DNA of 24,190 bases. Origin: an uncultured Sinobacteraceae bacterium (GTDB lineage Bacteria; Pseudomonadota; Gammaproteobacteria; Steroidobacterales; Steroidobacteraceae). Positions 1-7,437 of the stretch are shown here, piece after piece. Every line of letters begins with the position of its first letter. Within the stretch, counting starts at the first letter, position 1. The stretch spans positions 1 to 24,190 of the forward strand of contig CALEKY010000162.1 of NCBI GenBank assembly GCA_937902995.1. Reading direction: 5' to 3'. A program made the position numbers and the translations under genes. The notes below the pieces were generated by a model that worked only from the letters and a program-made list of their open reading frames with translations, was not told where the DNA came from and searched no databases.

Positions 1-30
1 AAAGGGAAAAGGGAAAGGGAAAAGGGAAAG
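1..30. repeat. Purine-rich heptamer-like tract (GGGAAAA type)
   Basis: The window opens with four GGGAAA or GGGAAAA units spaced 6 to 7 bases apart. The same GGGAAAG/GGGAAAA units recur at 24080-24100 in strict 7-nt register. It is non-coding and lies beyond the 3' end of the minus-strand ATPase gene. The tract may extend upstream of the window. Confidence 0.6.
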
Positions 31-63
31 CCTCTGGGTACTTTCTAACCTACGCAGAGAATG

Positions 64-86
64 AAAACGCGCGCGGATGCGCGCGT
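64..86 (-). terminator. Hairpin terminator of the HerA-like ATPase gene
   Basis: On the minus strand, 40 bases past the stop at 127, an 8-bp perfect stem (arm GCGCGCGT at 79-86 pairs with 67-74, loop of 4) is followed by a short T run (complement of 64-67). A GC stem followed by Ts fits a Rho-independent terminator, although the U tract is short. Confidence 0.5.
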
Positions 87-94
87 CGTCACTG

Positions 95-143
95 CAGCCT
101 ACAGTCTCCGGCCTACAGCCATTACTTCAGCCTTCAGCCTTCC
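95..143. repeat. Heptamer tract (CAGCCTA/CAGCCTT type)
   Basis: Units CAGCCTA, CAGTCTC, CGGCCTA and CAGCCAT follow in 7-nt register, then a 5-base slip, then CAGCCTT twice. The tract runs into the end of the ATPase gene, so its last codons and its stop (complement of 127-129) are made of the repeat. It belongs to the family seen at 10336, 10434, 12420, 16761, 20622, 21488, 24008, 24059 and 24153. Confidence 0.7.
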
Positions 144-2484
144 ACAGAAGAGCAACTTCCTGAACCGTGATCTCGGTCTTCTTCGGCTTGATCGCGACGC
201 GTTCGAGGGTTACCGCTGCGGGGTCGTAGCTCGCACGCAGTCGCTCGGTTTCGGCGGCGAAGTCGGCTTCGAGCTCGCGCTGCCGCTCGAGCAACACTTC
301 TAAATTCTGTTCTGCGCGAGCGACATCCTCGCTTTCCCGGTTGATCTTGCCTGCGCTGCGAGCGGCGCTGCCGACGCGCCCGACGTTCGTCGCGCTCAGC
401 TTCTTGCGGCCGAGTAGGGCACCCAGGATGGACGTGCCGACGGAGAGCGCCGTGTTCACTTTCTGTTCCTTGAGCTGGCTGCGTTCGCGTTCCACACGTT
501 CTCGTGCGCGGCGAATCTGATCTTCGAGCGATGTCATCTTCGGTGCGAACTTGCGGCGCAGGTTCTCGATCGCCTCATCGCGTTTCTCCCGCAAAGCGAG
601 GGTCGCTTGCGCACGAAACTCGCCTTCGCTCATGCCGACCGTGCTCGTCGCGCCAACGAGCGGGCAACGCCACACTTCGAGCGTCGCATGTTCATAGGCA
701 TGAGAGGCGAGCTGCTTGCTCCATGCCGCATAGCTCTGCGCGCGCGAAATGCTCGAAGGCGCATTCGCATACTGCGCGCTTTCGGGAGCGGACTTTTTGA
801 GCTCTCGAACCGGGCGATCGAACGTTTCCGCACTTGCGAGCGCAAGGCCGCCGTCTTCATCGAGCGGAACGCAATAGGTGCGGATTTGCCAGACATCGAC
901 GTTTGCCGACTTGTCGATGAAATGCAGTCGCAGCGTGCCGAGAATATGAGGCTCGAGCTGTGCGCCGGCACGCGGGTCGAGATAGTACTCGTCGATTTCC
1001 GCCGGCACGATCGGTTTGGTGCCGGCAGCTGCGCTCTTCGGCGGCTGGCTCGGCGCCGGTGCCGTGGGCGCGCTTCTCTCGACTGCAACAGGCGCTTGCA
1101 AACGTGCGATCTCGGCGAGCGTCAGCGGTCCGCGCAAGTACGACAGAGCCCAGCGTGTTCGGAACAGCACGGGCGCATCGTCGTGGACGTTGCGCATCAA
1201 GAACACGCGCGAGCCGAGATTGGCGAGCAAACGTTCGAGCTCCTGTTTGTCCGCGCCTCCGCTCGAGCTCAAGAGTCCCTCGATGAGACGCGCCTTGTCG
1301 CGCTCGGTTTGTAGCCGGCCGATGAACCACGTGCCCGCATTGGACAAACCCTTGTAGTCGAGATCGACGGGATTTTGAGTTGCGAGCACGACGCCCAAGC
1401 CGAAGGCGCGCGCCTGTTTCATCAGTGTCAGCAGCGGCTGCTTGGACGGCGGCATCGCTGTCGGCGGGAAGTAGCCGAAGATCTCGTCCATGTAGAGCAG
1501 CGCGCGCAGGCTCGACGTTCCGGATTGGCGGCGCATCCAGGCGACGACTTCGCCGAGTAGCAGGGTGACGACGAACATGCGTTCGGCATCGTTGAGATGC
1601 GCGATCGAGATGACGGCGATGCGCGGCTTGCCCGAGGGCGTGTACAGCAAATGCTGCACATCGAGCGGCTCGCCTTCCATCCACGTCGCAAAGCCCGGCG
1701 AGGCGAGCAGATTGTTGAGGCGCATCGCGAGCTGCAGCCGCTCTTTCGCCGGATAGAAGGTCTCGAGATCGAACACGCCGATCTTGTCGAAGCCCGGTTT
1801 CTGAATGCTTTGAATCAGCGTCGCGAGATCGAGCGAACGGCCTTCGCTCCACGCTGCTTGCACGATCGCGGACATCAGAATGTGTTCGCGGCTCTGTACC
1901 GGATCGGCATCGATACCGACGAGCGCCAGCAGGCTCGCAATCGTTGAGCTCACGCGCTCCGCCAACGCAGCGGCATCGTTGAGCAGTTCCGGCGACGGCG
2001 CGCTGAGCGATCGCAAAATGGACAACGGCCGGCCGGACGTACTGCCCGGCGTGTAGATCGCAACTTCAGCAGCTTCTCTGTAACGGCGAATGCGCTCGCC
2101 GTCTTGCTGCCAATCCGCCAAGCCCTTGCGCCAGGTTTCCGCAGTCGCTGCGGCGTAGGCTTCCGGTGTCAGGCCCTTGCGCGCAGCTTCGCCCGCATCG
2201 ACCCACGGCGCAAAGTCCGCCGGCTGCAGGTCGGGGAATGCCAGCAATAGGTTGCCGATGTCGCCTTTGGGGTCGATCGCAATCGCAGGAATTCCGTCGA
2301 TGGCGGCTTCCTCGAGCAACGAAATGCACAAGCCGGTCTTGCCGCTGCCGGTCATACCGACGCACACCGCGTGCGTCGTCAAATCGCGCGAGTCGTAGAG
2401 CAACAGGTCTAGACGGTCTGCGCCGGTGGCAGGGTCGACTTCGCGGCCGAGATAGAAGGAGCCGAGGGCTTCGTAGGATTGCAT
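127..2484 (-). CDS. HerA/DUF87-type ATP-binding protein with coiled-coil tail
   Basis: A 785-residue cytoplasmic P-loop ATPase. The Walker A motif GMTGSGKT is at residues 43-50. The Walker B segment LLYMDE is near 329-334, with D333 and E334 as the likely Mg-binding and catalytic acids. A following LATQNPVDLDYKGL stretch is typical of HerA/VirB4/FtsK-like motors. From about residue 620 to 740 the sequence is rich in E, R, K and Q with heptad character, so a coiled coil is likely. The N-terminus resembles the HAS-type barrel start of HerA relatives. HerA proteins usually pair with the nuclease NurA, but no nuclease is visible here, and the divergent neighbour is a sulfate transporter. The role is therefore unknown; a DNA or protein translocating motor is an inference from family. 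The last residues (KAEG) and the stop are encoded by a heptamer repeat, so the original C-terminus may have differed. Confidence 0.9.
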   Translation of the reverse strand: MQSYEALGSFYLGREVDPATGADRLDLLLYDSRDLTTHAVCVGMTGSGKTGLCISLLEEAAIDGIPAIAIDPKGDIGNLLLAFPDLQPADFAPWVDAGEAARKGLTPEAYAAATAETWRKGLADWQQDGERIRRYREAAEVAIYTPGSTSGRPLSILRSLSAPSPELLNDAAALAERVSSTIASLLALVGIDADPVQSREHILMSAIVQAAWSEGRSLDLATLIQSIQKPGFDKIGVFDLETFYPAKERLQLAMRLNNLLASPGFATWMEGEPLDVQHLLYTPSGKPRIAVISIAHLNDAERMFVVTLLLGEVVAWMRRQSGTSSLRALLYMDEIFGYFPPTAMPPSKQPLLTLMKQARAFGLGVVLATQNPVDLDYKGLSNAGTWFIGRLQTERDKARLIEGLLSSSGGADKQELERLLANLGSRVFLMRNVHDDAPVLFRTRWALSYLRGPLTLAEIARLQAPVAVERSAPTAPAPSQPPKSAAAGTKPIVPAEIDEYYLDPRAGAQLEPHILGTLRLHFIDKSANVDVWQIRTYCVPLDEDGGLALASAETFDRPVRELKKSAPESAQYANAPSSISRAQSYAAWSKQLASHAYEHATLEVWRCPLVGATSTVGMSEGEFRAQATLALREKRDEAIENLRRKFAPKMTSLEDQIRRARERVERERSQLKEQKVNTALSVGTSILGALLGRKKLSATNVGRVGSAARSAGKINRESEDVARAEQNLEVLLERQRELEADFAAETERLRASYDPAAVTLERVAIKPKKTEITVQEVALLWKAEG

Positions 2485-2701
2485 TGATATATGAGAAAGG
2501 TTGTGGGGTGCCGGTCTTCGGCCAAGGCACCAACTCTCGCCGATTGCGCGTCGACTCGCCAGCCAGCCGCTTGCGATTACGCATCGCTATAACGATATGC
2601 AAACGCGATCGAGCCGACGGGACGAAAGCGCCCTTTGTAACCGTTTTATAACCTTTGAATTACCGACCGTGCTACCTGCGCGCAGCTAAAGTGCGCGCCC
2701 T
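2485..2701. promoter_or_regulatory. Divergent promoter region, ATPase gene / sulfate operon
   Basis: These 217 bases separate the minus-strand ATPase from cysA and must hold both promoters. The segment 2632-2663 is clearly AT-richer than its surroundings and contains TATAAC (2647-2652) as a possible -10. It also has two similar steps, TGTAACC and TATAACC, about 13 bases apart. I could not find a convincing -35, and a CysB site cannot be asserted from sequence alone. Confidence 0.3.
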
Positions 2702-4477
2702 ATGTCCATCACCCTCGATCAAGTCACGAAGCGGTATCAAGGCGCACCCGTCGTCAACGACGTGTCCTTGGAAGTGGCCGAAGGCGAGTTCTTCGTATTG
2801 CTCGGCCCGTCGGGCAGCGGCAAGAGCACGCTGCTGCGCGCCATTGCCGGCCTGACGGGCGTCGATCACGGCCGGATCGCACTGCACGGCAAGGACGTCA
2901 CGCATATCTCCGCGCGTCACCGCGGTGTCGGGCTCGTGTTCCAGAACTACGCCCTGTTCAAGCACATGACCGTGGCCGAGAACATCGAGTTCGCGCTGCG
3001 GGTGCGCCGGATGAAGGCTGCGGAGCGACGCGCACGCCGCAAAGAGCTCCTGCGGCTGGTCGCCCTCGAAGGCATGGACGACCGACTGCCGACTCAGCTC
3101 TCCGGCGGTCAACAGCAGCGCGTCGCAGTCGCGCGTGCGCTCGCGCACAAGCCGCAAGTCTTGTTGCTCGATGAGCCTTTCGGTGCCCTCGATGCCAAGA
3201 TTCGCGAAGAGCTTCGTCGCACCATTCGTCAGGTGCAGCGCGAGCTCAACATCACGACGGTGCTCGTCACACACGATCAGGAAGAGGCATTCGCGCTTGC
3301 CGATAGGATCGGCGTGATGAACCTGGGCCGATTGCTCGAAACCGGCAAGCCGCATGAGCTGTACGCAACGCCGGCAACGCGGTTCGTCGCGACGTTCCTC
3401 GGTGCGGCGAATTTGCTGCTGGCCAGACAAACGGCGGACGGCATTCGTTTCGGCGCTGCGCCGGTCGATGCGCGCGCTACCGAGAAGCTCGATGGCATGC
3501 GCGAACACGAGGTCGTCGCCGTCGTGCGGCCCGAAGAAATCGAGCTCGCACCGACGCGCGACAAATTGCGCACGAACTACATCGGTAGCGGCACGATCGA
3601 TGAAATCGTGTTCACGGGTGCGCTCGAACGCATGCGCGTGAGGCTTGCGAACGGCGGGGTCGGCTCGCAACTCTCCACGTCGGCGAACGACGCGCCTGCC
3701 ATTCTGGAAGTGACGCGAACTCAGCACGAGCAACGGCACTTTCCGCTCACGCCGGGTCAGGCTGTCGCGATCGGCGTGCGTCGTATCCATGTGTTGCCGA
3801 CGCCGCTTTCGAGCTACACGGCATGTGCGGCGGACAAAGCCGGCGCCGAACGGCTCGCCTCGCATCCGTTCCTGGTCGAGCTCGCATCGCGCATGAAGAC
3901 ACGGATCGTCACGCGTGTCGAACCGGCGCTCGGGAGTCTGGACGGGCAACGTGCAGACAAACCGATTTCGGGCGTTGCCGTCATCGCTGCGCGCGCCGAC
4001 GCGGCTGCGCAGGTGGAGTGGCTGCTCGAGAACGGAGCCGCAGAGGTGTTGGTGCTGCCAACGCACATTGCGCCGCCGCAGCGCGTGCTCATTCATTGGC
4101 TCGACGAAGGGGCGCGACGTCCGACGCTCGCCGTGGCGGCGAGTTTGCTGAGGCACGTGCCCGCCGAGGCGGTGTACGTCGGCATCATGCCCGAGAACGC
4201 CAACGATTCGCAGCGGCCGTTCGGCGTGCGCACATTGCTCGATGCGCGCTCGGAGGCCCAAGCGGTTCACGGGCTCGAGATGCGGACCGAATTGCGATTC
4301 GGCGCAGCGGCGGAGGAGTTACAGCGTCAATTGAACGCCGAGCCCGATCAGATGTTGATCCTCGGAGTGAGCGACTTAGCGCAATTTCGCGCGACCTGCG
4401 CGACTTTGCTGTCGGCGGCCACATCGGCATCGCTCATGGTCGTCTATCAACCGACGGAACGTCGAGGCACGACATGA
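2702..4477 (+). CDS. cysA: Sulfate/thiosulfate ABC transporter ATPase CysA with extra C-terminal USP-like region
   Basis: A 591-residue ATPase that powers sulfate import at the inner membrane with CysT and CysW. Walker A (GPSGSGKST) is at 35-43, the signature LSGGQQQR at 133-140, Walker B (VLLLDEP) at 153-159 and the switch histidine at H191. Residues about 240-365 form a TOBE-like part ending in VRRIHVLPTP. Ordinary CysA ends near here (about 350-365 residues), but this protein continues for roughly 220 more. The extension looks alpha/beta: a strand near 461 (RVLIHW), an LRHVPAEAVYVGI segment, and an LILGVS...LMVVY ending, resembling universal stress proteins. The usual USP nucleotide-binding glycines are not evident. 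The fusion's role is unknown; a regulatory domain is an inference. It is the first gene of the operon and its stop overlaps the sbp start (ATGA). Confidence 0.93.
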   Translation: MSITLDQVTKRYQGAPVVNDVSLEVAEGEFFVLLGPSGSGKSTLLRAIAGLTGVDHGRIALHGKDVTHISARHRGVGLVFQNYALFKHMTVAENIEFALRVRRMKAAERRARRKELLRLVALEGMDDRLPTQLSGGQQQRVAVARALAHKPQVLLLDEPFGALDAKIREELRRTIRQVQRELNITTVLVTHDQEEAFALADRIGVMNLGRLLETGKPHELYATPATRFVATFLGAANLLLARQTADGIRFGAAPVDARATEKLDGMREHEVVAVVRPEEIELAPTRDKLRTNYIGSGTIDEIVFTGALERMRVRLANGGVGSQLSTSANDAPAILEVTRTQHEQRHFPLTPGQAVAIGVRRIHVLPTPLSSYTACAADKAGAERLASHPFLVELASRMKTRIVTRVEPALGSLDGQRADKPISGVAVIAARADAAAQVEWLLENGAAEVLVLPTHIAPPQRVLIHWLDEGARRPTLAVAASLLRHVPAEAVYVGIMPENANDSQRPFGVRTLLDARSEAQAVHGLEMRTELRFGAAAEELQRQLNAEPDQMLILGVSDLAQFRATCATLLSAATSASLMVVYQPTERRGTT

Positions 4478-5577
4478 ACGGTACACATATGAATGTATGG
4501 CAAAGTGTTCTGCGCGCACTGCGCGGACTCGGCGTGCTAGCCGCTGCAGCGCTGCTGACAGCTTGCGGCGACGGACAAAGCTCCTCGATCACCTTGCTCA
4601 ACGTGAGCTACGACCCCACGCGCGAGTTCTATCGGGACGTGAATGCGGCGTTCGCGCGCGAATGGCTGGAGCAAACCGGCGAGCGCGTGTCGATTCGTCA
4701 GTCTCACGCCGGATCCGGCAGTCAGGCGCGCGCGGTCATCGACGGTCTCGATGCGGACGTCGTCACGCTGGCGCTCGCGTACGACATCGATTCGATTCAA
4801 CGCAACGGCAAGCGCTTGGCTGCGAACTGGCAAACGCGCTTTCCGGACAACAGCTCGCCGTACACATCGACCATCGTGTTCCTAGTGCGCGCCGGAAATC
4901 CGAAACAGATCCGCGATTGGCCGGACCTGATCAAGCCGGGCGTGTCGGTGGTGACGCCGAATCCGAAAACTTCGGGCGGTGCGCGATGGAACTATCTCGC
5001 CGCCTGGGGCTATGCGCTGCACAAGGAGCTCGGCGGAGATCTGTCGCGGCTCGACGATCCGGCGGCTGCCGAGCAAGTGAGGGCCGCGGAAGCGGCAGCA
5101 GAAGCCTTCGTCAAGGAGTTGTTCTCGCGCGTACCGGTGCTCGATGCCGGCGCCCGCGGCGCGACGAACACGTTCGTGCAACGGCAAATCGGCGATGTCT
5201 TGATCGCATGGGAAAACGAAGCCTTGCTTGCCTTGCGCGAGCTCAAGCCCGGCACGGTCGAGATCGTAGTGCCGTCGACCAGCATTCTGGCCGAGCCGCC
5301 CGTTGCGGTTGTGGATACGGTGGTCGATCGTCGCGGGACTCGCCAGGTGGCCGAGGCGTATCTCAAGTTCCTGTATTCGACCGAAGGGCAGGAGCTGGCG
5401 GCGAAACATTACTTCCGCCCGCGCAATCAGGAAGTGCTCGAGAAGTATCGCGAGCAATTCCCGCCCATCGAATTGTTCACGATCGCGGAGGTGTTCCAGG
5501 ACTGGAACACGGCGCACGCGAAGCATTTCGCCGACGGCGGCGTGTTCGACCGCATTTACGGTGTGAAAGCGCAATGA
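4474..5577 (+). CDS. sbp: Sulfate-binding lipoprotein (Sbp family)
   Basis: A 367-residue solute-binding protein that captures sulfate for CysTWA. The segments NVSYDPTREFYRDVNAAF, RQSHAGSGSQA, ADVVTLALAYDID, PYTSTIVFLVR and TPNPKTSGGARWNYLAAWGYAL closely match enterobacterial Sbp. The N-terminus is a lipoprotein signal: a hydrophobic stretch followed by LLTAC, with C31 the predicted lipid-modified cysteine. Enteric Sbp is a free periplasmic protein, so membrane anchoring is a departure. The ATG at 4474 overlaps the cysA stop and implies translational coupling; a second in-frame ATG at 4489 is possible and would leave the signal intact. cysP would be an alternative name. Confidence 0.95.
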   Translation: MNGTHMNVWQSVLRALRGLGVLAAAALLTACGDGQSSSITLLNVSYDPTREFYRDVNAAFAREWLEQTGERVSIRQSHAGSGSQARAVIDGLDADVVTLALAYDIDSIQRNGKRLAANWQTRFPDNSSPYTSTIVFLVRAGNPKQIRDWPDLIKPGVSVVTPNPKTSGGARWNYLAAWGYALHKELGGDLSRLDDPAAAEQVRAAEAAAEAFVKELFSRVPVLDAGARGATNTFVQRQIGDVLIAWENEALLALRELKPGTVEIVVPSTSILAEPPVAVVDTVVDRRGTRQVAEAYLKFLYSTEGQELAAKHYFRPRNQEVLEKYREQFPPIELFTIAEVFQDWNTAHAKHFADGGVFDRIYGVKAQ

Positions 5578-5608
5578 GCGTGCGACGAGTATCGCAGCGA
5601 CCGAGCTC

Positions 5609-5615
5609 GAGGTGA
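5609..5615 (+). promoter_or_regulatory. Shine-Dalgarno site selecting the GTG start of cysT
   Basis: GAGGTGA lies 7 bases before the GTG at 5623. It is the only good ribosome binding site in the 45-base gap after sbp, and it supports GTG as the cysT start. Confidence 0.6.
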
Positions 5616-5622
5616 CGCCGCG

Positions 5623-6465
5623 GTGAATGGAGGGTTCCGACAACCGTCGATCCTGCCCGGGTTCGGTCTGACACTCGGCTTCACGACGTTCTTCCTGTCC
5701 GCCATCGTGCTGTTGCCGCTGGCGGCGCTCGTCGTGAAAGCGACGTCGATGGGCTGGAGGGATTTCATCGAAGTGCTGACCGATCCGCGCGCGGTCGCAT
5801 CCTATCGTCTGTCGTTCGGTGCGGCGCTGCTTGCCGCGCTCATCAACAGCGTGTTCGGTTTCGTCATCGCTTGGACGCTCGTGCGGTACGACTTTCCGGG
5901 CCGCAAGCTGATCGATGCGTTGATCGACATGCCGTTCGCTTTGCCGACCGCCGTGTCCGGTATCGCGCTCACGGCGGTGTTCGCGGAGAACGGTTGGATC
6001 GGTCAGTATCTCGCGCAGCTCGGGATTCAAGTCGCATACACCTGGATCGGCGTGGTCGTGGCGCTGACCTTGATCGGGTTGCCGTTCGTCGTGCGCTCGG
6101 TACAACCCGCGTTGCTAGAGGTGCAGCACGATCTCGAGGACGCAGCCGAGACGTTGGGTGCGGGACGCTTCTATATCTTCCGCCGCATCATCCTGCCGAC
6201 GATTTTGCCGGCGCTGTTGACGGGCTTCACGCTCGCGTTCGCGCGCGCTGTCGGCGAATACGGTTCGGTGATCTTCATCGCCGGCAATCTGCCGCTGAAG
6301 ACGGAGATCACGCCGCTTCTGATCGTGATCAAGCTCGAGCAGTTCGAATACGCGGCAGCGGCCGCGCTGGGCTTCATCATGCTGATCATGTCGTTCGCAA
6401 TGCTGCTGTCCATCAACTTGTTGCAGGCTTGGGGGCGGCGCCGACTGACGGCGTCGGGTCGGTAA
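5623..6465 (+). CDS. cysT: Sulfate ABC transporter permease CysT (CysU)
   Basis: A 280-residue inner-membrane permease subunit of the sulfate importer with about six hydrophobic helices. The cytoplasmic EAA loop that contacts CysA reads LEDAAETLGAGRFYIFRRIILP, matching the conserved EAA...G.........I.LP pattern. The N-terminal SILPGFGLTLGFTTFF stretch is also typical of CysT. The start is GTG, supported by GAGGTGA upstream. The stop TAA overlaps the cysW ATG by one base (TAATG), so the two permease subunits are probably made in coupled, equal amounts. No anomaly was seen. Confidence 0.95.
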   Translation: MNGGFRQPSILPGFGLTLGFTTFFLSAIVLLPLAALVVKATSMGWRDFIEVLTDPRAVASYRLSFGAALLAALINSVFGFVIAWTLVRYDFPGRKLIDALIDMPFALPTAVSGIALTAVFAENGWIGQYLAQLGIQVAYTWIGVVVALTLIGLPFVVRSVQPALLEVQHDLEDAAETLGAGRFYIFRRIILPTILPALLTGFTLAFARAVGEYGSVIFIAGNLPLKTEITPLLIVIKLEQFEYAAAAALGFIMLIMSFAMLLSINLLQAWGRRRLTASGR

Positions 6466-7337
6466 TGGCCGGCGGTCCGAACAAAGCGCTCCTTGCGGAG
6501 ATCGCCTCCCGCCCTGGGCGCGATACGATCGCCTCGAACCTCATCAAGTGGGGTTTCATCGCGGTGTCGCTCGCGTTTCTCGCGGCGTTGTTGTTTGCAC
6601 CGCTCATCACGGTCTTTGCGACTGCCCTCAGCAAAGGCTGGCAGATGTACATTGCGAGCTTCGAGGATTCGGACACGCTAGCGGCCATCCGTCTGACGTT
6701 GACGACGGCGGCCATCGTCGTGCCGCTCAATACGGTGTTCGGCATCTGCGCGGCGTGGGCCATCGCCAAGTTCGAGTTCAAGGGCAAGAGCGTTCTGCTC
6801 ACGTTGATCGATCTGCCGATCGCGGTCTCGCCGGTGATTTCCGGTCTGGTGTACGTGCTGCTGTTCGGCGTGCACGGATGGTTCGGTTTGTGGCTCCAAG
6901 AGCACGACATCAGCATCATCTACGCGCTGCCCGGCATCGTCTTGGCGACGATGTTCGTGACCTTCCCGTACGTCGCGCGCGAGCTGATTCCGCTGATGCA
7001 GCAGCTCGGCAACGACGAGGAGGAAGCGGCCATTACGCTCGGTGCCGGCGGGCTGATGACCTTCTTCCGCGTCACCTTGCCGAAAGTGCGCTGGGGATTG
7101 GTTTACGGCGTGATCCTGTGCAACGCGCGCGCCATGGGCGAATTCGGCGCAGTTTCGGTCATCTCCGGGCACATCCGGGGACAAACGACGACGATGCCGT
7201 TGCACGTGGAAATGCTGTACAACGAGTACAACTTCGTCGGCGCGTTCGCGGTCGCTTCGCTCCTGACCATGCTTGCCGTCGTCACGCTGGTGATCAAGAC
7301 GCTCGTCGAATGGCGCACGGGTATACGCAAGCATTGA
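6465..7337 (+). CDS. cysW: Sulfate ABC transporter permease CysW
   Basis: A 290-residue second permease subunit, partner of CysT in the membrane channel. It has about six hydrophobic segments and an EAA loop (EEEAAITLGAGGLMTFFRVTLPKV). The AMGEFGAVSVISGHIRG stretch and the TTTMPLHVEMLYNEY segment are characteristic of CysW. The ATG at 6465 shares a base with the cysT stop. It is the last gene of the transporter. A 100-base gap with no recognisable terminator separates it from the sensor kinase, so read-through into the two-component genes is possible. Confidence 0.95.
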   Translation: MAGGPNKALLAEIASRPGRDTIASNLIKWGFIAVSLAFLAALLFAPLITVFATALSKGWQMYIASFEDSDTLAAIRLTLTTAAIVVPLNTVFGICAAWAIAKFEFKGKSVLLTLIDLPIAVSPVISGLVYVLLFGVHGWFGLWLQEHDISIIYALPGIVLATMFVTFPYVARELIPLMQQLGNDEEEAAITLGAGGLMTFFRVTLPKVRWGLVYGVILCNARAMGEFGAVSVISGHIRGQTTTMPLHVEMLYNEYNFVGAFAVASLLTMLAVVTLVIKTLVEWRTGIRKH

Positions 7338-7437
7338 GCCCCGCGATCAAGATGGAATATGCATTGCAGGGTCAGGCAGTGAATACTTCAGGTGTAGGCC
7401 TGGAGGCACTTGGCTAGCCTTCCGCCCGCCCCGAACC

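Noticed and set aside
61..303. Small plus-strand open frame of 80 codons at the window start
   Set aside because: It overlaps a terminator hairpin, a heptamer tract and the ATPase gene on the other strand; no ribosome site and no protein-like features.
2672..4270. Long open frame on the minus strand opposite cysA (532 codons)
   Set aside because: It mirrors a gene with full CysA motifs, has Arg/His-rich non-protein-like composition and no recognisable domain. It is a shadow caused by high GC at third positions.
5574..5615. Tiny 13-codon frame starting ATGA on the sbp stop
   Set aside because: It could act as a coupling peptide, but cysT has its own good ribosome site (5609-5615) and nothing else supports translation of this frame.
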